The position numbers and the translations under genes are program-made. Below, piece by piece: positions 1 to 6,597 of a DNA stretch of 17,410 bases (position 1 is its first letter; each line of letters opens with the position of its first letter). The DNA is taken from contig DASRHG010000204.1 in NCBI GenBank assembly GCA_035650655.1, positions 1 through 17,410 of the forward strand, read 5' to 3'. The DNA is from DASRHG01 sp035650655 (GTDB taxonomy: Bacteria; Desulfobacterota; Binatia; DP-6). The notes beneath the pieces were generated by a model. It did not search any database and had not been told where the DNA came from. It saw only the letters and a list, made by a program, of their open reading frames with translations.

Positions 1-166
1 TCCCGGGCCATGGACGGGTCCGACCGCCCTGCAAGGCGGGTACCGGCGCCGCGACGCCGCGAATCGAAGGGGACGCACGGAGGACCTGTGCCACGCCGGC
101 CCCGGCTGCGCGCGTCTGGCACCCCGCAGACGCCACGGCCCCCGCGCGGCGCCGGGCCCACCCCGT
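1..166. other. Non-coding or edge sequence downstream of the PKS-like operon
   Basis: This stretch lies downstream of the last gene of the minus-strand operon and runs to the window edge. I find no convincing gene in it. One minus-strand frame stays open, but its arginine- and glycine-rich translation looks like chance in GC-rich DNA. A minus-strand ATG at 9-11 could start a further gene beyond the edge, without a clear ribosome-binding site. The only structure seen is a short inverted repeat at 24-39. Confidence 0.4.
24..39. repeat. Short inverted repeat, terminator-like stem without U-tract
   Basis: CCGCC at 24-28 pairs with GGCGG at 35-39 around a 6-nt loop. It lies about 130 nt past the stop of the last PKS-like gene, where an operon terminator could sit. 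No run of T follows on either strand, so it is not a classical intrinsic terminator. In DNA this GC-rich, a 5-bp stem is weak evidence. Confidence 0.2.
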
Positions 167-571
167 CTACCGCGGCAGCGCGAGCGTGACGCGCCCCTCG
201 GCGCGCAGCTCCTCGCCGACGAGGATGCGCCCGCGCAAGAGGACGGCGCCCGCGAAGTGGCGCACGATCTCGACCTCGATCCGGAGCGCGTCACCCGCGC
301 GCGCCTCCCCGTGCACGTGGAAGTCCTCGACCGCCGCGAGGTAGCCCGCCTGCGGGCCGTCGTGCGCGCCGAGGAGAGCCCCTCCGCCCTGCGCGAGCGC
401 TTCCAGCAGGAACGCGGCCGGGAGCACGCCGTCCGGCCCGACGCACGGATCCGCCGCCGTGACGAGCTTCAGAAAGGCGCCCGTGCGCTCGCCGAGCTCG
501 AGGACGCGGTCGAGGAGCAGGAAGGGCGCGGCATGGGGCAGCCGCGGGACGTGGTCGCGCGGCGCCGTCAC
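167..571 (-). CDS. ApeP-like hotdog 3-hydroxyacyl-ACP dehydratase-like protein
   Basis: A 134-aa hotdog-fold protein of the FabZ/FabA-like superfamily, expected to dehydrate, or help a partner dehydrate, 3-hydroxyacyl-ACP. The N-terminal signature LPHAAPFLLLDRV (residues 11-23) and the helix motif LLEALAQ with Glu57 match the family. The FabZ loop with the catalytic His (GHFP) is missing: about four residues are deleted, leaving DPCVGPDGVLPAAF. From memory, this shortened 'DG-GVPA' loop resembles ApeP of aryl polyene clusters more than FabZ, so a heteromeric or non-canonical role is possible. The GTG start at 571 is chosen because it forms a GTGA overlap with the upstream stop. It is the last visible gene of the operon. 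The dehydratase assignment follows from fold and context; activity is uncertain. Confidence 0.75.
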   Translation of the reverse strand: MTAPRDHVPRLPHAAPFLLLDRVLELGERTGAFLKLVTAADPCVGPDGVLPAAFLLEALAQGGGALLGAHDGPQAGYLAAVEDFHVHGEARAGDALRIEVEIVRHFAGAVLLRGRILVGEELRAEGRVTLALPR

Positions 572-1725
572 GCCGCCGCCTCGAGGCGGAGCGGGCGGCA
601 GACGCCCCCGCGCGCGAGCCCGTCGACGACCACCACGCGCGGCCGTGCCGCCCGCGCGGTGCCGACCACGACGTCGAGCCCGGCCCGTGGCGGCGCGTCG
701 AGCCCGACCGTGGGCGGCACGACGCCGTCTGCGAGCGCCAGCGCCGCAACCGCGACGCCGAGCGCGCCCGCGGCCCCGAAGTCCCCGATCGCGCCGCGCG
801 CGGTCGTGACCGCGGCACGCGGCCCGCGCGCGAGCGCGTCCGCCTCGAGCGCGTCGAGATCCGGCCGGCCGCTCGCCGCCGCGACGACCACGTCCGCGTC
901 GGCGACGACCGCCGCGAGGCCGGCGGCGATGGCGGCCGCGTCGCGCGGCCAGCCGTGGACCGGCGCCGGGACGGTGAAGCTCGGGGTCGCGACGAGGCGG
1001 GCGTAGGCGCGCGCGCCGCGGGCCCGGGCGCGCGACGCGGGCTCGAGGACGAGGACCGCCGCGCCCTCGCCGAGCGCGGGTCCGTCGGCCGCCGGGTCGA
1101 ACGGCCGCGGGCGGCCGCGCCCGAGCACGCCGCCCTCCTCGAGGACGCGATAGAGGACTTCCGCGAGCTCGTCGGCGCCCCCGGCGAGGCACACGTCGGC
1201 CTCGCCGGCCGCGACGACGCCCGCGCCCCACGCGACGGCCGCCTCACCCGACGCCTCCTGCGACGACAGCATCGCGGTCGGGCCCGTCACGCCGAGCTCG
1301 ATCGAGGCGTAGCTCAAGGACGCGTTCATGACGAGGTTCGGGAACACGAGCGGGTTCGCGGTGCCGCGCGCGAAGAGGCGATCGAGGAAGCCGCTCGTCT
1401 CCTCGAGGTTGCCCCACGCCGAGCCGAGCCCGAGCGCCGTGCGCGCCGGGTCGAGCGCGGCGGGATCCAGGCCCGCGTCCGCGAGCGCGAGCCGGCTCGC
1501 GGCGAGCGCCAGGAGCGAGACGCGGTCGATGCGGCGCCCGATCGGCGTGCGCACGACGTCGCGCGGCGCGAGCGTCGGAGCCTCTCCGCCGAGCGCACCG
1601 CCCGCGTCGAAGCGGGCGATCGGCCGCAGCCCGCTCTCCCCCGCGACGAGCTTCCGCCAGAAGGGCTCGACGCCGACGCCGAGCGCGGAGACGACGCCGA
1701 TCCCGGTGATGACGACGTCGGTCAT
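568..1725 (-). CDS. Degenerate ketosynthase, chain-length-factor-like (KS-beta 2)
   Basis: A 385-aa protein of the beta-ketoacyl-ACP synthase I/II thiolase fold. The frame is complete (MTDVVITGIGVVSALG start, C-terminal PPTVGLDAPP), but all three catalytic residues are replaced. The nucleophile-elbow region reads LSSQEASG, so Cys aligns with Glu157, preceded by Gln156. The first His aligns with Ala in VAAASG (around 283). The second His aligns with Asp315 in GAIGDFGAAG. Such loss is typical of chain-length factors, which pair with an active ketosynthase. It starts with ATG in an ATGA overlap with the stop of the intact ketosynthase upstream, as KS-alpha/KS-beta genes commonly do. The likely role is partner and length gate of that enzyme. 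A decarboxylating (KSQ-like) role is an alternative, less likely because both His are gone. Confidence 0.8.
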   Translation of the reverse strand: MTDVVITGIGVVSALGVGVEPFWRKLVAGESGLRPIARFDAGGALGGEAPTLAPRDVVRTPIGRRIDRVSLLALAASRLALADAGLDPAALDPARTALGLGSAWGNLEETSGFLDRLFARGTANPLVFPNLVMNASLSYASIELGVTGPTAMLSSQEASGEAAVAWGAGVVAAGEADVCLAGGADELAEVLYRVLEEGGVLGRGRPRPFDPAADGPALGEGAAVLVLEPASRARARGARAYARLVATPSFTVPAPVHGWPRDAAAIAAGLAAVVADADVVVAAASGRPDLDALEADALARGPRAAVTTARGAIGDFGAAGALGVAVAALALADGVVPPTVGLDAPPRAGLDVVVGTARAARPRVVVVDGLARGGVCRPLRLEAAA

Positions 1726-2951
1726 CGTCCGCCCGCGCGCCCGAAGACGAGCGACACGTCGTGCCCACCGAAGCCGTACGACGAGGTGACCGCGACCGCG
1801 AGCGGGCGGCGCCGGCCGGCCGTCGGCACGAAGTCGACGTCGGCCCACGCGGGATCCGGCGTGGCGAAGTGGACGGTCGGCGGCAGGAGCCCCTCGTCGA
1901 GCGCGAGCACGGTGACGACGGCCTCGACGGCGCCGGCCGCGCCGAGGCAATGGCCGAGCTGCGACTTCGTGGAGCTCACCGGCATGTCCTCGAGACGGCG
2001 CCCGAAGACCGTGCGCAGGACGCCGATCTCCACCGCGTCGTTCTGCCGCGTGCCGCTGCCGTGCGCGTTCACGTAGTCGACGGCGTCGGGCGGCACGCGT
2101 GCGGCGGCGAGCGCGGCGCGGAGCGCCACGAGCGCGCCGGCGCCCTCCGGATGCGGCGCCGTCACGTGGTGGGCGTCGCTCGCCGTCCCGTATCCGAGCA
2201 GCACGGCCCGCGCGCGCGCGCCGCGCGCCCGGGCGTGATCGGCGTCCTCGAGGACGAGCGCCGCGGCGCCTTCGCCGAGCGAGAGCCCGCGGCGATCGCG
2301 GTCGAATGGCCGGCACGGCGCGGGGTCGAGCGCCTGGAGCGCGTCGAACCCGGCGTACGTGAGCCGGCAGAGGCCGTCCGTCCCGAGGACGAGCGCCGTT
2401 CGCATCTCGCCTCGCCGGATCGCATCGGCGGCCATCGCGACCGCGAGCGCGCTCGACGAGCACGCCGTCGAGACGGTCGCCTGCGGGCCGAAGACGCCGA
2501 GCGCCTGCGCGACGGCCGCCGCCGTCGCCGGCAGCGGCGTCCCGAGGAGCCGCGAGAGACGGTAGCGGGCGGCCTCGCCCGCGCGCCGGCGCCGGTAGGC
2601 CTCCTCGGTCTCGAGCATGCCGCCGGTCGTCGCGCCGACGAAGAGGCCCGTCGTCCGGCGGAGCGGCGCGTCGAGCCCCGCCGCCGCGCACGCCTCGCCC
2701 GCGGCCGCGAGGCCGAACCGGTCGGGGCGCGAGAGCCGCCGCGCGGCGCTGCGCGGGAGCCCGGGCACCCCCCGATGGGCCACGGCGGGCACCTCGGGGA
2801 TCTGGGCCGCGAGCCGACACCGCCCCGCGTGCTCGAAGAGCGTGAGCGGCCCGATCGCGCAGCGGCCGTCGGCGAGGGCGGCCGTCAGCGCGGCGACGTC
2901 TCCGCCGAGGGCGGTGACCGCGCCGAGGCCCGTGACGACGACGCCCGCCAC
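1722..2951 (-). CDS. Beta-ketoacyl-ACP synthase II-type (active KS-alpha 2)
   Basis: A 409-aa ketosynthase of the KAS I/II family that condenses an acyl thioester with malonyl-ACP in the cytoplasm. The catalytic triad is intact: Cys164 in VSTACSSSA, His297 in VNAHGSGTRQND and His334 in SQLGHCLGAAG. PFDRDRRGLSLGEGAA (215-230) and the C-terminal SSYGFGGHD motif are also present. The length is normal for FabF-like enzymes. The GTG start at 2951 lies two bases past the ACP stop. The downstream gene, overlapping by 4 nt, is a catalytically dead homologue, so this is probably the condensing half of a KS/CLF heterodimer rather than a free-standing FabF. Lone FabF-type function remains possible. Confidence 0.88.
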   Translation of the reverse strand: MAGVVVTGLGAVTALGGDVAALTAALADGRCAIGPLTLFEHAGRCRLAAQIPEVPAVAHRGVPGLPRSAARRLSRPDRFGLAAAGEACAAAGLDAPLRRTTGLFVGATTGGMLETEEAYRRRRAGEAARYRLSRLLGTPLPATAAAVAQALGVFGPQATVSTACSSSALAVAMAADAIRRGEMRTALVLGTDGLCRLTYAGFDALQALDPAPCRPFDRDRRGLSLGEGAAALVLEDADHARARGARARAVLLGYGTASDAHHVTAPHPEGAGALVALRAALAAARVPPDAVDYVNAHGSGTRQNDAVEIGVLRTVFGRRLEDMPVSSTKSQLGHCLGAAGAVEAVVTVLALDEGLLPPTVHFATPDPAWADVDFVPTAGRRRPLAVAVTSSYGFGGHDVSLVFGRAGGR

Positions 2952-2953
2952 GC

Positions 2954-3226
2954 TCAGGCGCGCTCGGCGAGGATGAAGTCGACGAGCGCGTCGACCGAGC
3001 CGAACGCGCGCCGCCCCGCCTCCTCGTCGGGAATCGCGACGCGGAACCGCTCCTCGACGAGGACGACCAGCTCGAGGGCGTCGATCGAGTCGAGGCCGAG
3101 CCCCCGGCCGTTGCCGTCCGTCCCGAAAATCGGGGAGTCGGTCGGGATGTCCGCGGGTGCGACATCGAGCCGCAACCCCGTCGCGAGCAGCTCCTTCACC
3201 TCGGCGCGCAGCGCTTCACGATCCAT
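2954..3226 (-). CDS. Acyl carrier protein
   Basis: A 90-aa acyl carrier protein. The phosphopantetheine attachment site is Ser47 in GLGLDSIDALEL, the standard DSxxxxE-type context. The protein is acidic around helix II and has the expected three- to four-helix length. The ATG at 3226 gives the correct N-terminus (MDREALRAEV) and follows the ketoreductase stop by 11 nt. It is the only carrier protein in the operon, so both ketosynthase pairs would have to share it or borrow one from elsewhere. The insertion SPIFGTDGNGRG before the DS motif is also seen in ACPs of dedicated PKS or aryl-polyene-like systems. It needs a phosphopantetheinyl transferase, which is not encoded here. Confidence 0.9.
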   Translation of the reverse strand: MDREALRAEVKELLATGLRLDVAPADIPTDSPIFGTDGNGRGLGLDSIDALELVVLVEERFRVAIPDEEAGRRAFGSVDALVDFILAERA

Positions 3227-3237
3227 GCCATGCTCGT

Positions 3238-3987
3238 TTAGAGCATCGCGAGCCCCCCGTCCACGTGAAGGGTGGTGCCGGTCACGTATGAGGCGGCGGG
3301 CGAGGCGAGGAAGAGGATCGCGGCGGCGACCTCCTCGGGGCGCGCGACGCGGCCGAGCGGAATCTGCGCCTCGATCCCGCGCCGGACCTCGGGCGCCATG
3401 CCGGCGACGAGCTGCGTGTCGACGAGGCCGGGCGACACGGCGTTCACCGTGATGCCCCAGCGGGCGACCTCGCGCGCGAGGGATTTCGTGAGCGCGACGA
3501 TGCCGCCCTTCGACGCCGCGTACGGCGCCGCGCCCGCCTGACCGAGGAAGGCCGCCGGGGAGACCAGGTTCACGATCCGGCCGCCGCGCGCGGCGATCAT
3601 TCCCCGGAGCGCCGCTCGGGCGCAGAGGTACGTCCCCTTCAGGTTCGCGTCGAGCACCCGGTCCCACGCGGCCTCCGCCGTCATCATGAGGAGGCCGTCG
3701 TGCGTCGCGGCGGCGTTGTTGACGAGAATCTCGACGGGGCCGCCGAGCGCGTCGCGGACGGCGTCGAAGAGGCGGGCGACGGCGTCGGCATCGCCGACAT
3801 CGGCGCGCGCGGCGAAGGCGGTCGCGCCCGTCGCGCGGAGCGACGCGAGCGCGGCCGCGGCCGCGGCCTCGTCGTGCGCCCAGCAGAAGGCGACCGCGGC
3901 GCCCTCGCGCGCGAACGCGAGGGCGGTCGCGCGCCCGATGCCGCGCGAGCCACCGGTCACGAGGACGCGCCGTCCCGCGAACGTCAC
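3238..3987 (-). CDS. 3-oxoacyl-ACP reductase, FabG-like SDR (ketoreductase)
   Basis: A 249-aa classical short-chain dehydrogenase that reduces 3-oxoacyl-ACP with NAD(P)H. It shows the cofactor motif TGGSRGIG (11-18), NNAA (90-93), Asn115, and Ser143-Tyr156-Lys160 within YAASK, a full catalytic tetrad. The C-terminus YVTGTTLHVDGGLAML is typical of FabG. It starts with GTG at 3987, overlapping the stop of the upstream KS-like gene (GTGA), and ends 11 nt before the ACP. As the only ketoreductase in the operon it would reduce every extension product, pointing to a reduced or polyene chain rather than a poly-beta-keto chain. It could also serve primary fatty-acid synthesis, but its position argues for a dedicated role. 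Confidence 0.92.
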   Translation of the reverse strand: MTFAGRRVLVTGGSRGIGRATALAFAREGAAVAFCWAHDEAAAAAALASLRATGATAFAARADVGDADAVARLFDAVRDALGGPVEILVNNAAATHDGLLMMTAEAAWDRVLDANLKGTYLCARAALRGMIAARGGRIVNLVSPAAFLGQAGAAPYAASKGGIVALTKSLAREVARWGITVNAVSPGLVDTQLVAGMAPEVRRGIEAQIPLGRVARPEEVAAAILFLASPAASYVTGTTLHVDGGLAML

Positions 3988-4961
3988 GGCCGCGCCCCCG
4001 CGCCGACGACGGCGGCGGCCACGTGGCCGCTCGGGCACACGTCGAGCACGAGCGCGCGGGCGCCGGCCGCGAGCGCGTCGAGCGCCGCGAGGAGCCCGAG
4101 GACACCCGCCGCGCCGAAGGTCTCCCCGAGCGCCTCCTTCGGGCGGAGCGTGCGGACGGCGTCGCCGAGCACCCGCCGCTCGAGCGGCGCGAGCGGCGGG
4201 GGCGCGGCCGCGACGACGAGCGCCGCATCTCGCGCCGCGATGCCGGCCGCGGCACAGGCGCGGGCGACGGCCGCGGCGAGGCCCTCCCCCGCCCCCGCGT
4301 CGCGCGGCGCCGGCTCGAAGCCGACCCCGGTGCCCTCGAGCGTGCCGAGGACGGTCGCCCTCCGGGCCGCGGCCGCGTCGAGCGGCTCGAGCACGACGAC
4401 CGCGGCCGCCTCCGCGTGCCGGGCGTCCGCCGCGAGGTCGGCGTCGGCGAGCCAGGCCGCGAGCGGCTCGCCGGCGGCGTCCGTTCCGCCGGCGAGGACG
4501 GCGTCGGCGCGGCCCGCGGCGAGGACGTCGGCCGCGTGCGCGAGGGCGACGAGCCCGGACGCGCCGCCCGCCGACACCGTGATGCTCGGGCCGCCGAGCC
4601 GGTACGCGATCGCCAGCTCCCCCGCCGCCGCGTTCGACACGGTCGCGGCGAACAGGCGCGGGCTCGCGGCCGCCGGTCCGGCGGCGACGAGGCGCCGCGC
4701 GTAGGCCGCGTTGGTGAGGAAGCAGCCGAACGCGGTGCCGAGCACGAGGCCCATGCGGGGGCGCGGCGCGCCTTGGGTGGCGAGGAGGCCCGCGGCGCCG
4801 AGCGCCGCCGCCGCGGCGGGGAGGACGAGCTGCGTCGTGCGCTCGGCGCGCGCGGCGCGCGCGCGGACCGGCTCGGGAACGGTCGCGACTCCTTGGGGCC
4901 ACGCCGGGGCCGCGCCGGCCGGCGGGACGACGCGCCCCGCTCCCGTGATCGCGAGCGTCAC
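3984..4961 (-). CDS. Shortened degenerate ketosynthase, chain-length-factor-like (KS-beta 1)
   Basis: A 325-aa KS-fold protein, clearly shorter than its roughly 390-410-aa neighbours and extremely Ala-rich. Catalytic residues are lost: the Cys position is Gly133 in SAGGASGLVA, the second His is Glu280 in LGETFGAAG, and the first His region reads VVAAAPPPLAP. The PFDRDRxGLxxGEGA segment of active KSs is eroded. The core stays recognisable through MGLVLGTAFG (70-79), LAGGTDAAGEP and GETFGAAGVLG. The GTG start at 4961 overlaps the stop of the active ketosynthase upstream (GTGA). I infer a chain-length-factor-like or scaffolding partner of that enzyme. A decaying duplicate is possible, but the open frame and tight coupling speak against it. 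Confidence 0.75.
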   Translation of the reverse strand: MTLAITGAGRVVPPAGAAPAWPQGVATVPEPVRARAARAERTTQLVLPAAAAALGAAGLLATQGAPRPRMGLVLGTAFGCFLTNAAYARRLVAAGPAAASPRLFAATVSNAAAGELAIAYRLGGPSITVSAGGASGLVALAHAADVLAAGRADAVLAGGTDAAGEPLAAWLADADLAADARHAEAAAVVVLEPLDAAAARRATVLGTLEGTGVGFEPAPRDAGAGEGLAAAVARACAAAGIAARDAALVVAAAPPPLAPLERRVLGDAVRTLRPKEALGETFGAAGVLGLLAALDALAAGARALVLDVCPSGHVAAAVVGAGARP

Positions 4962-6133
4962 GGCGCCCCCAGGACGAGGGCGGCGTTCGTCCCCGCGAAG
5001 CCCGACGACGTCGAGACGGTGACCGCGACGGGCACCCGGCGCGCCTCGCCGGCGACGACGTCCAGCGCCTCGCACGCCGGGTCGAGGTGCGCGAGCCCCG
5101 CCGTCGGAGGGATGACGCCGGTCGCGAGCGTCTGCACGCACGCGACGACCTCGAACGCACCCGCGGCACCGAGCGTGTGGCCGATCGCGCCCTTGATCGA
5201 ATTGACGGGCACGCGACGCGCGCCGAACACGCGGGCGAGGGCCGCCGCCTCCATCGCGTCGTTGTAGACGGTCCCCGTGCCGTGCGCCGAGACGAACCCG
5301 ACCGCCGCCGGCGGGACGCCCGCCTCCGCGAGCGCCGCTGCGATCGCCCGCGCGGCGCCGCCGCCTTCGCGGTCGGGCGCCGTCATGTGGACGGCGTCAC
5401 CGGCCGCGCCGGCGCCGAGGAGCCGCGCCCGCACGCGCGCGCCGCGCGCCGCCGCGTGCGCCGCCGCCTCGACGACGACGACGGCCGCGCCCTCGCCGAG
5501 GACGAGACCCCGGCGGTCGCGGTCGAACGGCCGGGCGCGCTCGGCGGTCGCGCGCAGCGCGTTGAAGCCGGTCACGACGAAGCGGCAGAGGAGGTCGGTG
5601 CCGCCGGCGAGGACGACGTCCGCCTCCCCCCGGCGCACCCAGTCGGCGGCGAGGGCCACCGCGTGCGTGCCAGACGCGCACGCGAGCTGCGTCGTCGCGA
5701 CGGGGCCGCGGCAGCCGAGCGTGCGGGCGAGGCGGACCGCGGGCGCGAAGTACGGGATCCGGTCCACGTCGGGCGGCGCCGCCGCGCCCGCCGCCCGCGC
5801 GGCGTCCCAGCGCTCGAAGATCTCCATCCCGCCGAGCGTCGTCCCGAGGACGACGCCCGTCCGCGTCCGGCACGGCGCCGCGAGCCCGGCGTCGGCCAGC
5901 GCCTCGTCCGCGGCGCGGAGCGCGAACGCGCCGGCGCGGTCGGGGTCGGGCGGCAGGGCGGCCTGCACCTCGCAGGCGTTCCGCGGCGCGAGGTCGTGGG
6001 CGGGAAAGCGGGCGATCGGCGCAACGGCCGACCGCCCGGCGACGAGCGCCTCCCAGAACACGGGCACACCCACCCCGAGCGGAGCGAGGACCCCGCAGCC
6101 GGTGACGACGACGGCGCGCGCGGACGAGCCCAC
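4958..6133 (-). CDS. Beta-ketoacyl-ACP synthase II-type (active KS-alpha 1)
   Basis: A 391-aa KAS I/II-family condensing enzyme and first gene of the PKS-like operon. The active site is complete: Cys152 in QLACASGTHAV, His284 in VSAHGTGTVYND and His319 in GAIGHTLGAAG. PFDRDRRGLVLGEGAA (202-217) and the C-terminal SSGFAGTNAALVLG are also present. The GTG start at 6133 has no strong Shine-Dalgarno, but a sigma-70-like promoter ends just upstream, so the message may be nearly leaderless. Its stop is embedded in the start of the degenerate KS that follows. It resembles the second intact KS of the cluster, and they may have arisen by duplication of a KS/CLF cassette. Confidence 0.88.
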   Translation of the reverse strand: MGSSARAVVVTGCGVLAPLGVGVPVFWEALVAGRSAVAPIARFPAHDLAPRNACEVQAALPPDPDRAGAFALRAADEALADAGLAAPCRTRTGVVLGTTLGGMEIFERWDAARAAGAAAPPDVDRIPYFAPAVRLARTLGCRGPVATTQLACASGTHAVALAADWVRRGEADVVLAGGTDLLCRFVVTGFNALRATAERARPFDRDRRGLVLGEGAAVVVVEAAAHAAARGARVRARLLGAGAAGDAVHMTAPDREGGGAARAIAAALAEAGVPPAAVGFVSAHGTGTVYNDAMEAAALARVFGARRVPVNSIKGAIGHTLGAAGAFEVVACVQTLATGVIPPTAGLAHLDPACEALDVVAGEARRVPVAVTVSTSSGFAGTNAALVLGAP

Positions 6134-6141
6134 GCGGACGG

Positions 6142-6170
6142 ATCTTTCACGCCGCGCGCAGCGCGGTCAA
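6142..6170 (-). promoter_or_regulatory. Candidate sigma-70 promoter of the PKS-like operon with embedded inverted repeat
   Basis: Read on the minus strand, TTGACC (6165-6170) is followed after exactly 17 nt by AAAGAT (6142-6147). Transcription would start near 6135, about 2 nt before the GTG of the first ketosynthase gene, giving a leaderless or near-leaderless message. The spacer holds an inverted repeat, CCGCGC-GCA-GCGCGG (6152-6166), overlapping the -35 edge and possibly a repressor site. The -35 is good and the -10 only fair; GC-rich palindromes arise easily by chance. Confidence 0.4.
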
Positions 6171-6201
6171 CGTCGGGTCCGACGCCGCGCGCGCGCTCGA
6201 G

Positions 6202-6573
6202 CTAGCTCCCGAGGGGCTGCTCGCGCACGCCGTTCGGGTCGGACGTCGACGACGCGGTCGTCATGGGGCCCGTGAAGTAGATCGGGTCCCGGCCCTGGAG
6301 CATGTTCGCCGTGAGCACGTAGGTGCCGCCCATCGAGGGGACCCAGATGTTCTCGGCGGTCTCCATGTCGCCGCCCGTGAGCGCGAAGGCGAGGCCGCCG
6401 GTCAGGCCGCCGACGGTCGCGTACACGACCTTCGCGGGCATGTAGAACACGTTGGTCACGACGGTGAGCAGCCCCCAGCCCGCGTCGTCCAGGAACTCCG
6501 CCTGGGCCGGTCTCGCCGAGGCGAGGGTCGCGACGAGCGCGAGGGCTCCGAGCGTGGTCCTCCACCCCATCAT
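6202..6573 (-). CDS. Small exported protein of unknown function
   Basis: A 123-aa protein I cannot assign to a named family. Residues 1-25 form a clear signal peptide (basic MMGWR, hydrophobic core, Ala-x-Ala before a likely cut after A25 in RPAQA/EF). Residues about 31-68 form a glycine-rich hydrophobic stretch (GLLTVVTNVFYMPAKVVYAT, then GGLTGGLAFALTGG) that could be one or two membrane-associated helices. A polar C-terminus, rich in Thr, Ser and Gly, ends in QPLGS. I have a vague memory of similar 'VFYMPAKVVYA..GGLTGG' proteins annotated as hypothetical in delta-proteobacterium-like genomes. It lies 60 nt after the CinA-like gene and 68 nt before the PKS-like operon, on the same strand. 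An envelope location is inferred. Confidence 0.7.
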   Translation of the reverse strand: MMGWRTTLGALALVATLASARPAQAEFLDDAGWGLLTVVTNVFYMPAKVVYATVGGLTGGLAFALTGGDMETAENIWVPSMGGTYVLTANMLQGRDPIYFTGPMTTASSTSDPNGVREQPLGS

Positions 6574-6577
6574 GCTT

Positions 6578-6585
6578 CCTCCTCC
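6578..6585 (-). promoter_or_regulatory. Strong Shine-Dalgarno of the small exported protein
   Basis: GGAGGAGG on the minus strand lies 4 nt before the ATG at 6573 and 7 nt before a second in-frame ATG at 6570. The spacing favours the second ATG slightly, so the mature message may encode MGWRTTLG rather than MMGWRTTLG. Confidence 0.6.
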
Positions 6586-6597
6586 GGACGCTCTGGT

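Noticed and set aside
20..95. Possible tRNA-like sequence with CTGCAA loop and TTCGATTC on the minus strand
   Set aside because: The TTCGATTC is not flanked by a matching 5-bp stem, and no acceptor or D arm can be drawn.
568..1725. Degenerate KS as a KSQ-type malonyl decarboxylase
   Set aside because: KSQ domains keep both catalytic His; here both are replaced and the Cys position is Glu, so chain-length-factor-like is the better reading.
1761..3452. 563-aa plus-strand open frame across the PKS-like genes
   Set aside because: It spans antisense to three well-supported genes and is Arg/Glu/Ala-biased without motifs.
3227..5169. Long minus-strand frames that seem to fuse KR or ACP to upstream sequence
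   Set aside because: The extra N-terminal parts are out-of-frame readings of the preceding KS-like genes. True starts are set by the GTGA overlap (KR) and the standard N-terminus (ACP), so no multidomain fusion exists.
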